32,267 nucleotides of DNA, taken from the NCBI GenBank assembly GCA_030539335.1, contig JAUNSG010000021.1:1-32267 (forward strand), given 5' to 3'. The first letter of the stretch is position 1, and each line of letters begins with the position of its first letter. Made by a program: the position numbers and the translations under genes. The notes beneath the pieces were generated by a model. That model was not told the origin of the DNA, ran no database searches, and worked only from the letters and a program-made list of their open reading frames with translations. Origin of the DNA: Eubacteriales bacterium (GTDB lineage: Bacteria; Bacillota; Clostridia; Oscillospirales; Butyricicoccaceae). This document shows, one piece after another, positions 1-6,773 of this stretch.

Positions 1-2
1 TT

Positions 3-764
3 CATCGAACGGTTAACAAAGGAGAGCAAGGCATTAAAATCTTCTGTCCGATGACTTTCAAAAAGGATAAGTCAGATCAGGAAATGGAAACTGAGCGCAC
101 AGACAAAGCAGATGATAAAGATGAGATTATCACGACCTACCGCGTCGGATACACATTCGACATCAGTCAGACATCTGGCGAACCATTACCGGAGATCGTG
201 ACAAATTTGAATAGGAATGTCGATGGTTATTCTGACCTGCTTCATGCAATAAAAGAGTCTGCACCGGAGGGTTTCCGTATCGAACTCCTACCAGATTCAC
301 AGTTTCGAAATCAGAATATTCGTGGGTTTACAGACGGGAAAAATAAAGTTATTGCTGTTCGCGACGGCATAGATCAGGCGCAGACAATCAAAACTCTGCT
401 CCATGAAATTGCACATGCACAGCTTCACGCTCCAGAACTCGACATGCCCATGGAACAACGTACCGACCGGAGAACTCGTGAAGTGCAGGCAGAGTCAACT
501 GCCTTTGTCGTCTGCAATAAGTATGGAATTGATACATCAGAATACACCTTTCCCTATATCGCAAGCTGGTCATCTGGTAAAGATTTGAAGGAGCTACAAA
601 CCAGTCTGGAAACGATTCAAAGGACAAGCAGCGGATTAATCGATAAAATTGATTCCAAGTTAATCGAGCTGAATCCGGAAAAGTATACGGAGCTCCTAAA
701 AGGATTTGAAGCAGCGCTGAAAGCTACAGACCGGCCAAAAGCGCCCTTTGCGCTTGGCCGCTAA
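3..764 (+). CDS. ArdC/LtrC-like antirestriction protein with zinc-peptidase domain (5' partial)
   Basis: The reading frame is open from base 3, so the gene begins outside the window; the first ATG (51) is internal. The residues before it read VNKGEQGIKIFCPM, which resembles the end of the ssDNA-binding N-terminal domain of ArdC/LtrC proteins (typically KxGEKGIKILAP). About 90 residues downstream of the ATG comes LLHEIAHAQLH, an HExxH zinc-peptidase motif of the ImmA/IrrE-like type, with a further Glu in VQAESTAFVV as a likely third ligand. Such proteins are carried by plasmids and conjugative or mobilizable elements and are thought to protect incoming DNA from restriction. A DUF3847-type gene and a relaxase follow on the same strand, fitting a mobilisation module. 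Family call is good; function in this host is inferred. Confidence 0.8.
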   Translation, partial: HRTVNKGEQGIKIFCPMTFKKDKSDQEMETERTDKADDKDEIITTYRVGYTFDISQTSGEPLPEIVTNLNRNVDGYSDLLHAIKESAPEGFRIELLPDSQFRNQNIRGFTDGKNKVIAVRDGIDQAQTIKTLLHEIAHAQLHAPELDMPMEQRTDRRTREVQAESTAFVVCNKYGIDTSEYTFPYIASWSSGKDLKELQTSLETIQRTSSGLIDKIDSKLIELNPEKYTELLKGFEAALKATDRPKAPFALGR

Positions 765-787
765 AAAATCGGGAGGGGGAACCGTAC

Positions 788-1018
788 ATGGCATTGATTG
801 ATGAATTACCGCCGTTAGATGAGCTGGAAAAGATCCAGGCGAAAAATCGGGCGCAGATGGCGGAGAATCGGCAAAGAGTATTAGATCGAAAAGCCAGATC
901 GCGCAGATTATATCGCCGTGGCGCAATAATTGAGAAAATACTTCCGAAGAGTGCAGCGCTTTCCGATGAGGAGTTTCAGCGTTTCCTCTTACAGCTCATC
1001 CAGAGGCGAAATCCATAA
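788..1018 (+). CDS. DUF3847-like small basic protein of mobilizable elements
   Basis: This gene encodes a 76-residue, charged, mostly helical protein. An excellent ribosome site (GGGAGGGGG, 770-780) precedes the ATG. The N-terminal half (LEKIQAKNRAQMAENRQRVLDRKARS) looks like a short coiled coil. It is followed by RLYRRGAIIEKILP, which matches the conserved R-L-x-x-R-G-A-I-x-E segment remembered from DUF3847 proteins. Members sit just upstream of MobA/MobL relaxases in Bacillota elements, exactly as here, with the candidate oriT between the two genes. Function is unknown; an accessory relaxosome or copy-control role is possible but not shown by the sequence. No cysteine motif, signal peptide or membrane segment is present. 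Confidence 0.65.
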   Translation: MALIDELPPLDELEKIQAKNRAQMAENRQRVLDRKARSRRLYRRGAIIEKILPKSAALSDEEFQRFLLQLIQRRNP

Positions 1019-1022
1019 AATT

Positions 1023-1053
1023 GAGGGGCACAGATCATGAGTCTATGCCCCTC
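1023..1053 (+). terminator. GAGGGGCA hairpin after the DUF3847-like gene
   Basis: GAGGGGCA (1023-1030) pairs perfectly with TGCCCCTC (1046-1053) around a 15-nt loop, in which AGA and TCT can extend the stem. TCATTTTC follows. It starts five bases after the stop codon of the small gene, so it may terminate transcription; it may also be part of the origin-of-transfer structure just downstream. Confidence 0.5.
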
Positions 1054-1081
1054 TCATTTTCAGCCGTCGGCAGACCGCACC

Positions 1082-1110
1082 CACCACAACGTGGTGTATA
1101 AGTGCGCCAT
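1082..1110 (+). other. oriT: Candidate origin of transfer (oriT) of MOBQ/RSF1010 type
   Basis: A perfect 6-bp inverted repeat (CACCAC-AAC-GTGGTG, 1082-1096) is followed after two bases by TAAGTGCGCC (1099-1108). Known MOBQ origins such as RSF1010/R1162 have the same layout: an inverted repeat followed by a TAAGTGCGCCCT nick core. The site lies 85 bases upstream of a MobA/MobL relaxase of the same family, where oriT is expected. By analogy with RSF1010 the nick would fall within the TAAGTGCGCC core; the exact position is inferred. Confidence 0.75.
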
Positions 1111-1194
1111 TCTCATTCCCTCCCCGATTTTTACTACAAAACAATGCCATTAAAAAAATGGAACTCAGTTCCGATTTTAAGGAGTTGATGATCT

Positions 1195-2973
1195 ATGGCA
1201 ATTTATCATTTTTCTGTTCAAATATTTCAGCGTTCGGCTGGCCGCTCTGCGTTTGCCGGAGCGATGTACCGAGCCGGAGAAAAAGGGATTTGTGTCTATG
1301 ACGGTCGAGAACACAATTATACCGAAAAAGGATGGGTTACGCATACTGAGATCTTGTTGCCGGATCACATTGCCAAAACACACCCGGAATTTTATAATCG
1401 CCGAGAACTATGGAACACGATTGAGTGGAGCGAGAAGTCTCCCAAAGCACAGTTAGCAAGAGAGATCGAGCTGTCGCTTCCGGTTGAATTAACATCCAAT
1501 CAACAGAGAGAGTTGCTCCGCAATTTCGTTCAGAAAACCTTTGTCAATCAAGGTATGATCGCCGATATCTGTATCCACAATCCACCAGTCAGGGATGACC
1601 TTGGCCGACCTCTCGATGCTGCTGGAAAGCCGACAGAAAAGATTGACAAGATGCGTTTTCAAAATCCTCATGCGCATATTATGCTCACTATGCGCCCGAT
1701 GAACAAAAATGGAAAATGGGAATCCAAAAAGCAGAAGGAATATCTCTGCCGTCGTGGAGATGAAACGAGGAAATTTACTGCATCAGAATTCTCTATTGCC
1801 TGTAAGGATGGTTGGGAGAAACAGTATCGTTATGAAATTGGGAAAGACAAGATTTGGCTGACGCCATCGGAAGCTGAAGCAAAAGGCCTCATCGTGGAGG
1901 AGCGAATCAGTCCGAATGCCCGTGCCAGCAAATCGGGTCGTCCCAATGAAAAAACTGCATTTTGGAATTCCAAAGAGCGTGTCCGTGAATGGCGTCAGGC
2001 GTGGGAGAATGCAGTGAATCAGAAATTTCAAGAACTTGGTATCAAGCAAAGAGTTGATTGTCGCTCGAATTCCGAGCGAGGATTAGAGGAATTAGCAACG
2101 GAACATTTAGGGCCAGAAGCAATGAATATCGAACGCCGCGCAGATCGCTTTCGACGAAGCGGATTCCCAGAAACAAACGTAGAACGCTCTTCCGCAGGCG
2201 ATATTAACCGAGAAATCCGACAGTATAATGACTTTATTGAAGATAGAAATAAAATCGAAAAAGCAATAGATCAACAAATAAAAAACACGGCTGTCAAGCT
2301 GGAGCACCACCGTGGACAAATGATTCAGAGTACCTATGCGGGCAATATTACGGCTAAAGCAATCGACATGGCACAGCGAGCTGTGAATGAGAAAACAGAT
2401 ACACTGCAAACAACAATGGATACCTTCCATATGGTAACGGCTGCAAACGAAAAAGCACTTGCCGTGATTGAAACGTTGACAACGCTGCTGGAGTCTTGTA
2501 GTAGATTCCAGATCGGCAGGAAGAAGGAATTACAACAACAGATTGATGAGGAACGGCAAAGAATTGCGGATCGAAATGCTTATATGAAATCTATCCTGCG
2601 CCAGCATGGGATTTCCGATCCTGCTGACATTGCGATTTTGAAATCAGAGAAAGAAGTGTTGGATGAGGAACTGTCTCTGCTTTTACAAAAAGGAATGAAT
2701 GAAAAAATGGAACTCAGTTCCGAAAAACAAAGCTATTCCGAGGAAGTACGGCATATTCCAGACATATATCGAGAACGTGTTGAAAAAATCCGAAAAGAAA
2801 TGCGAACTTACGCAGAGCAGTTGCTTTACCACGAAATTGCTGATAATGAAACAGCCGATCCGGTGCAGCTTCAAAAAGCTGCTAATCAAGTAGATCAAGT
2901 ATTAGGCACTTCTGAAAGAACAGAGTTACACCCATCGGTGGAACAAATACGACCGAAAGGTCATGGACGTTAA
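1195..2973 (+). CDS. mobA: MobA/MobL family relaxase (MOBQ)
   Basis: This 592-residue protein is a site-specific DNA nicking and transesterification enzyme that starts conjugative mobilisation at oriT. The N-terminus MAIYHFSVQIFQRSAGRSAF and Tyr25 (AGAMYRAGE) align with the opening and catalytic Tyr25 of RSF1010 MobA. NPHAHIML (His159, His161) supplies the two-histidine metal motif and His128 is a likely third ligand. Residues about 1-220 are the relaxase domain; about 350-570 is a long charged helical region, probably coiled coil. There is no primase domain as in RSF1010 MobA. The start has a ribosome site (AAGGAG, 1179-1184) 10 bases before the ATG. The candidate oriT lies immediately upstream. 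The gene appears intact, unlike the recombinase downstream. Confidence 0.93.
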   Translation: MAIYHFSVQIFQRSAGRSAFAGAMYRAGEKGICVYDGREHNYTEKGWVTHTEILLPDHIAKTHPEFYNRRELWNTIEWSEKSPKAQLAREIELSLPVELTSNQQRELLRNFVQKTFVNQGMIADICIHNPPVRDDLGRPLDAAGKPTEKIDKMRFQNPHAHIMLTMRPMNKNGKWESKKQKEYLCRRGDETRKFTASEFSIACKDGWEKQYRYEIGKDKIWLTPSEAEAKGLIVEERISPNARASKSGRPNEKTAFWNSKERVREWRQAWENAVNQKFQELGIKQRVDCRSNSERGLEELATEHLGPEAMNIERRADRFRRSGFPETNVERSSAGDINREIRQYNDFIEDRNKIEKAIDQQIKNTAVKLEHHRGQMIQSTYAGNITAKAIDMAQRAVNEKTDTLQTTMDTFHMVTAANEKALAVIETLTTLLESCSRFQIGRKKELQQQIDEERQRIADRNAYMKSILRQHGISDPADIAILKSEKEVLDEELSLLLQKGMNEKMELSSEKQSYSEEVRHIPDIYRERVEKIRKEMRTYAEQLLYHEIADNETADPVQLQKAANQVDQVLGTSERTELHPSVEQIRPKGHGR

Positions 2974-2998
2974 AATCCAGTTATGTACTATTTTATAT

Positions 2999-3049
2999 TA
3001 CAACGAGCAGATGCTTTCTCGAATCAATCGGGAGCATCTGCTCGTTGTA
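2999..3049. terminator. Long perfect hairpin, probable bidirectional terminator
   Basis: CAACGAGCAGATGCT (3001-3015) pairs without mismatch with AGCATCTGCTCGTTG (3033-3047), and two flanking A-T pairs extend the stem to 17 bp around a 17-nt loop. It lies between the end of the relaxase gene and the 3' end of an opposing XRE fragment, so it could end transcription from both sides. The T-run is weak. Confidence 0.6.
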
Positions 3050-3060
3050 GGATAATAGGG

Positions 3061-3222
3061 TTAGATATCTTCAAATAATTTGCTGACCGAAACCTCCAGC
3101 GTTTCGGAGATACAAAACAAGGTGTCAAGTGAAATTCCTTTGATTTTGGCACCGTTATTCGCCTCGATCTGACTGATAAAAGACCAACTCTTCCCGATCT
3201 TTTCTGCAAACTGTTCCTGCAT
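3061..3222 (-). pseudogene. XRE-family HTH regulator, C-terminal fragment
   Basis: The minus strand encodes 53 residues, MQEQFAEKIGKSWSFISQIE followed by a segment ending SVSKLFEDI. QEQFAEKIGKS-x-SFISQIE is the recognition-helix part of a Cro/CI (XRE) helix-turn-helix, and the tail ISLDTLFCISETLEVSVSKLF is the usual last helices of that domain. The first helix (normally IKxxRxxxGxT) is missing: upstream bases do not encode it, and there is no good ribosome site. I read this as the remnant of a regulator broken at the edge of the mobile element. Such regulators normally control element transfer or excision. Confidence 0.65.
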
Positions 3223-3662
3223 ATAGTATCAGTATCACTGGTGTGGTATAAAGAAGTTGACAACTTATTTTTGGGAATTTCCGCCATTCTGAAATGTAGG
3301 GCTCATGGACAGTGATATCATGTCAACTAATATTGACAATATCAATTCGACAGTAGACATGGCAGGGCGACTGTAAAAGTTTGGAGAGAATAATTGCGCC
3401 ATCTGATAAGCAGAGGCACTGAGAAGGTATTGTTGTTGGGGAGACAAAGATGAGCGTATGCGGTAAGTTCAGTATCAGTGAACAGTACTGGAGCATGTAC
3501 AAGAAGCAACGGCTTATTTTGCTGGAAAGAAAGCAAAGGAATCAATCTTTCCCAAGAAATTGAAAAAACTTAGATATTCATGAGATTCGGACAGAATACG
3601 TACGCACAGAGTAGAAATATTTTTGCATTTAAGTCTATGTATTTAGAAAAAAGAGGATACCA
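3223..3662. other. Gene-poor junction between relaxase module and recombinase remnant
   Basis: About 440 bases hold no convincing gene. Short open frames on both strands lack ribosome sites and recognisable motifs. The tail near 3490-3575 (encoding a Lys-rich peptide such as GKKAKESIFPKKLKKL) could be the end of a lost gene but is not identifiable. The stretch looks like decayed sequence at a breakpoint. Confidence 0.4.
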
Positions 3663-4346
3663 ATGGAATATCATATTACTTTAGAAATGCTGGATGAATT
3701 TATTTTGAATCTTCAAGAAGAAAAGAAAAGCCAAACAGTGCTAACAGCATGGAATTGATACTAACTGCTGTATATTTTGGGATTAAATACTGTTTATATT
3801 GTATGTCCAGCGATTTTGTCACACCTACATCCTCTCCAACATAGTCTATAAATGCCTTTGCATCCCGAACATATTTTTTAAGATGTATGGCTGGTACAGA
3901 TGCATCGTGCGTTCGCTCAAGATACAGAACAAAGCATTCCGCTTACAGGAACGGAAATTGAATAGGGAAGATACGTCCGACTGTAGAATACAGCAAAGAG
4001 AAAAGGAAAACGATGATTATATCTCCTGATGGAGACGATTTATGCAACAGAAATTTATGTAAGCGAACTAAAATTTATTACAACGGGAGCAGTTTATGCA
4101 GGTTATACGAGAGTCAGTCTAAAAGGAAAAGTCAGGAGTGATATTTTGTATGAACTGAAAGTTCTCTGCAAGGATGCTGGGGTGGACGAACAAAAGTATT
4201 TCTTCATAATTACGGCATTTATTTGCTGTGATCTATTATTAAATTTAGGACATCTTGCTGATTTATTAGGGCATTATAGTGTCAATATAACGAGGATTTA
4301 TACAAAAATTAGTCTAAAAAAGCAGAAAAATGTATGGGCGACTTAA
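3663..4346 (+). pseudogene. Degenerate tyrosine recombinase / integrase
   Basis: The ATG at 3663 opens with MEYHITLEMLDEFILNLQEE, which resembles the N-terminal SAM-like domain of XerC/D-type integrases, but the frame stops at 3756-3758. The same frame resumes from about 4029: ETIYATEIYVSELKFITTGAV matches the catalytic-Arg region of these enzymes (usually ETICATGIRVSEL), with the key Arg position reading Tyr. NLGHLADLLGHYSVNITRIYTK is the C-terminal LGH-x-S-x-x-T-x-x-Y box. The HxLRH region is frame-disrupted near 4200 (bases still encode an HNYRHLF-like string in another frame). Stops, frameshifts and loss of part of the core mark it as a dead gene, the probable former integrase of the element at the left end. 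Confidence 0.75.
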
Positions 4347-4763
4347 GATTTATATTATAAAAAATACCGCATAAAGGTATCAAATAGAATTATTATGGAA
4401 TATAGATGTAAAGGCCGATAAAGAAAACTAAGTATATAAAAGAAAAACAGATTAAAATCAGCCTTTTACAGAAACCAATATAATACAAAAAACAGCGAAA
4501 ACAAACAATATATTATAAACGCCAGAAGGAAATGGTTGATCCTTCTGGCGTTTGCGCATTATTTTTACCTGTTGTACTTAGGTTGTAAATTCAAGCTTTA
4601 ATAGTAGTATGAAGCTCGAACGTTATCTGTCTCCATATTTGTTGTTGACAGAGCAGAGATTTTTTGTGCGTATTATAAATGAACAATGGGATTAGCTTCA
4701 GCGGCAATGCTTATGGAGTGAATATATTCTGTAAGTATTGCATGGCTCTATATAGATTGGGGA
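4347..4763. other. AT-rich intergenic stretch
   Basis: No gene is visible here. The stretch is AT-rich, with poly-purine runs after the recombinase remnant, and contains the terminator hairpin at 4517-4553. The rest, up to the end of the AraC gene, shows no clear structure. Confidence 0.5.
4517..4553. terminator. Terminator hairpin
   Basis: AAACGCCAGAAGGA (4517-4530) pairs perfectly over 14 bp with TCCTTCTGGCGTTT (4540-4553) around a 9-nt loop. T-rich sequence (ATTATTTTT) follows shortly after. It lies downstream of the recombinase remnant and isolates the element from the AraC locus. Confidence 0.75.
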
Positions 4764-5618
4764 TTACTGGGTGCGCTTTCCACGCATGTGTTTCAGATAG
4801 TATTTGCGGTACTGAATGGGAGGCATTCCGACCTTTCGTTTAAAAAGTGCATTGAAGTGATTAACACTGGAATATCCAACCATAGCAGCAATTTCATTGG
4901 TGGTCAGATCACTCGCGATCAGAAGATTTTGTGCCTCGCCGATACGGCAGCGGATCATATATTGGATTGGAGACATATTTGTAATCGATTTGAAAATGTG
5001 GGAAGCATGATAGGGCGAGACATGGAGTGCAGTACCAATATCATGTAGATTTAGATCTTCGGTAAAATGAGTATCGATATATTGGCGGATACGGTTAGCA
5101 AGGACAATATTTTTATTCTGTTGTTGGCTTCGCTCATCTGAGGGCAAGTTCACTGCGATCAACAACAAGGATTGCAATAGGCTTTCACTCAATTCCTGCC
5201 GATAATTGTGTGTACTTTCTACTGTCTCATACAGCAGGCGGCTGAAGATAGCCAACTCTTCATGCCCATCCGCCGGGCGAACAAAACCGCGCAATGGATT
5301 GCTCATATGTCCGGGCAACATTCCCTCGAATTGGAGATGGGCAATGCCAAAACAATAGGTTTCAATCTCTCGTTCCAATGCAGAGGTAACTTCGTGTAAT
5401 GTTCCCTGATTATACAGCAATAGATCACCGGGGCGAATTGAATAATGATAGCCGTCAACAACGTAGTCTCCAATTCCACGTGATACATAAAGCAATTCCG
5501 TACAGTTATCATGTCGATGAATGGATCGGTTAATTCTTTGTTTTCGAGCTACTTGTTTTGTTGCATACAAAAGCTGTGGTGTACAGCCGGGAGTAAAACA
5601 GAGTTCGGGATGATCCAT
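4764..5618 (-). CDS. AraC-family transcriptional regulator
   Basis: This is a 284-residue regulator with the usual two-part layout. An N-terminal cupin-like sensor (about residues 20-130; HRHDNCTELLYV and IRPGDLLLYNQGTLHE) binds an unknown ligand. A C-terminal AraC/XylS double helix-turn-helix (about 185-284) includes NLHDIGTALHVSPYHASHIF and the conserved GYSSVNHFNALFKRKVGMPP. I chose the ATG at 5618 because AGGAAAGGGG lies at proper spacing before it; an in-frame ATG at 5642 would add eight residues but has no ribosome site. The gene is divergent from the epimerase gene at 5862, and two helically phased direct repeats lie in the shared promoter region. It therefore probably controls that gene and itself. 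Confidence 0.93.
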   Translation of the reverse strand: MDHPELCFTPGCTPQLLYATKQVARKQRINRSIHRHDNCTELLYVSRGIGDYVVDGYHYSIRPGDLLLYNQGTLHEVTSALEREIETYCFGIAHLQFEGMLPGHMSNPLRGFVRPADGHEELAIFSRLLYETVESTHNYRQELSESLLQSLLLIAVNLPSDERSQQQNKNIVLANRIRQYIDTHFTEDLNLHDIGTALHVSPYHASHIFKSITNMSPIQYMIRCRIGEAQNLLIASDLTTNEIAAMVGYSSVNHFNALFKRKVGMPPIQYRKYYLKHMRGKRTQ

Positions 5619-5653
5619 GTATGAATGCCCCTTTCCTAGCATGTGCTATGTAT

Positions 5654-5682
5654 AGTATAGCTGGGAATGAATTTGTGCGCAA
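5654..5682 (-). promoter_or_regulatory. Promoter of the AraC-family gene
   Basis: Read on the minus strand, TTGCGC (5682-5677) and TATACT (5659-5654) are separated by exactly 17 bases. The -35 box lies inside the upstream-most copy of the TGCGCAAGAA repeat, so binding there would block the regulator's own transcription. Confidence 0.6.
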
Positions 5683-5758
5683 GAATACATATAAAACAAA
5701 AAGTAAAACGATTTTTTATGCAATTTTTTCAGTGAATTCAGGATTTAATGCGCAAGAA
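5676..5758 (+). promoter_or_regulatory. Pair of TGCGCAAGAA direct repeats, candidate AraC operators
   Basis: The 10-mer TGCGCAAGAA occurs at 5676-5685 and 5749-5758, a 73-base separation, close to seven helical turns. One copy overlaps the AraC gene's own -35; the other ends five bases before the expected -35 of the epimerase promoter. This is the layout of an AraC-type activator that also represses itself. Confidence 0.6.
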
Positions 5759-5763
5759 CGCGT

Positions 5764-5792
5764 ATTATCCGGGCGCGGAATTCTAGTATAAT
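5764..5792 (+). promoter_or_regulatory. Promoter of the epimerase gene and probably of the CRISPR array
   Basis: TATAAT at 5787-5792 is a consensus -10. The matching -35 position (5764-5769, ATTATC) is poor, as is common for promoters needing an activator. The candidate AraC site at 5749-5758 lies directly upstream. Transcription would enter the epimerase gene 70 bases later and continue into the CRISPR array. Confidence 0.55.
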
Positions 5793-5861
5793 TAGATCAT
5801 AAAAAAGATAGAAAATCTAATGTTCCTGAATGCGTGAATAAATAATAGAGGAGTTGATTCT

Positions 5862-6773
5862 ATGAAAATCGCATTTGACGTAGACGTACTGGCAAAGCAG
5901 ATGAGCATCAATGACATGGTGCACAAGGTAGCCGACTGGGGCTACAAGTACATCGAGCAGTCGCCGCATCCGCGCATCAACCCGTTCTACAAGCATCCGC
6001 TGTTCTCGGAGGAAGCCGAGAAGGAATACCGCCAGGCGCTCAAGGAGACTGGTGTTGAGATTTCGTCCTTCATCGTGGTTTACCGCTGGAGCGGCCCGAC
6101 CGAGGAGCAGAGACAGCATGCGGTTGCCAACTGGAAGCGCATGATCCAGATCGCCGTTGACATGGGAGTTCCGGTCATCAACACCGAGTTCTCCGGCGAT
6201 CCGAATCAGCAGGAAATCTGCAACGGCATGTTCTTCCGTTCGATGGAGGAGATTCTGCCGATCATCGAGCGCGAGGGCCTGCGTGTGGAAGTACAGTCCC
6301 ACCCGTATGACTTCTGCGAGCTGAACGACGAGGCATGTGATATCGTCAAGTCCTTCCGTTCGAAGAACCTCGGCTATGTTTACTCGGCGCCGCACGGCTT
6401 CTTCTACGATCAGGGCAAGGGCGACGTCCGCCACATGCTCAAGTATGCCGGCGATGAGCTGACCCACGTCCTGTTTGCGGATACCTACAATCAGACCAAG
6501 GACTGTCGTTACATCCTGAATCCGCCCTGGCTGAACAGCCGCGGAAGAGCGGACGTCACGATCCATCAGCACACCGCGATGGGCGAGGGCGAGGTCGATT
6601 TCGAGGGCATCTTCGAGACGCTGCGCGAGATGGACTTTGCCAACAAGCAGCTCAAGCCGGACGCACCGAAGGTCGGCGGCGACAACATTGCCTGTGTTTC
6701 CTACTTCGGATTCCCGGAGAAGATGGACAAGCAGGATTTTCCCCACGCATGTGGGGATGAACCGCAGGTGTAG
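5862..6773 (+). CDS. IolH-like sugar-phosphate isomerase/epimerase, C-terminus replaced by CRISPR repeat
   Basis: The product is a TIM-barrel enzyme of the xylose-isomerase-like (AP-endonuclease 2) fold. The start is MKIAFDVDVL after GGAG, 12 bases before the ATG. Likely metal and substrate residues are Glu109 (NTEFSG), Glu143 and His147 (VEVQSHP), Asp207 (FADTYN), His235/His237 and Glu242/Glu244 (GEGEVDF). The sequence resembles IolH-type enzymes of inositol or related sugar catabolism; the true substrate is unknown. Native sequence ends near residue 291 (SYFGFPEKMDKQ), where relatives continue for about 15-25 residues as a last helix. The remaining 12 codons are read from the first CRISPR repeat and spacer (DFPHACGDEPQV). 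Codon use is strongly biased and GC-rich compared with its neighbours, suggesting high expression. The enzyme may be partly or fully inactive. Confidence 0.82.
   Translation: MKIAFDVDVLAKQMSINDMVHKVADWGYKYIEQSPHPRINPFYKHPLFSEEAEKEYRQALKETGVEISSFIVVYRWSGPTEEQRQHAVANWKRMIQIAVDMGVPVINTEFSGDPNQQEICNGMFFRSMEEILPIIEREGLRVEVQSHPYDFCELNDEACDIVKSFRSKNLGYVYSAPHGFFYDQGKGDVRHMLKYAGDELTHVLFADTYNQTKDCRYILNPPWLNSRGRADVTIHQHTAMGEGEVDFEGIFETLREMDFANKQLKPDAPKVGGDNIACVSYFGFPEKMDKQDFPHACGDEPQV

Noticed and set aside
3223..3662. A small gene beginning at the ATG near 3450 (MSVCGKFSISEQYW...)
   Set aside because: About 40 codons with no ribosome site of note and no recognisable family; it lies in decayed junction sequence.
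3799..4029. A 76-codon frame in the recombinase remnant
   Set aside because: It lies within the decayed recombinase between two recognisable pieces, lacks a ribosome site and shows no protein-like pattern of its own.
5817..6746. A 309-codon minus-strand frame opposite the epimerase
   Set aside because: Antisense shadow of a GC-rich, codon-biased gene; no ribosome site and no recognisable domain.
6736..6764. First CRISPR repeat as a transcription terminator for the epimerase gene
   Set aside because: The CCCCAC/GTGGGG stem is only about 7 bp and has no T-run after it; it is identical to the other repeats.
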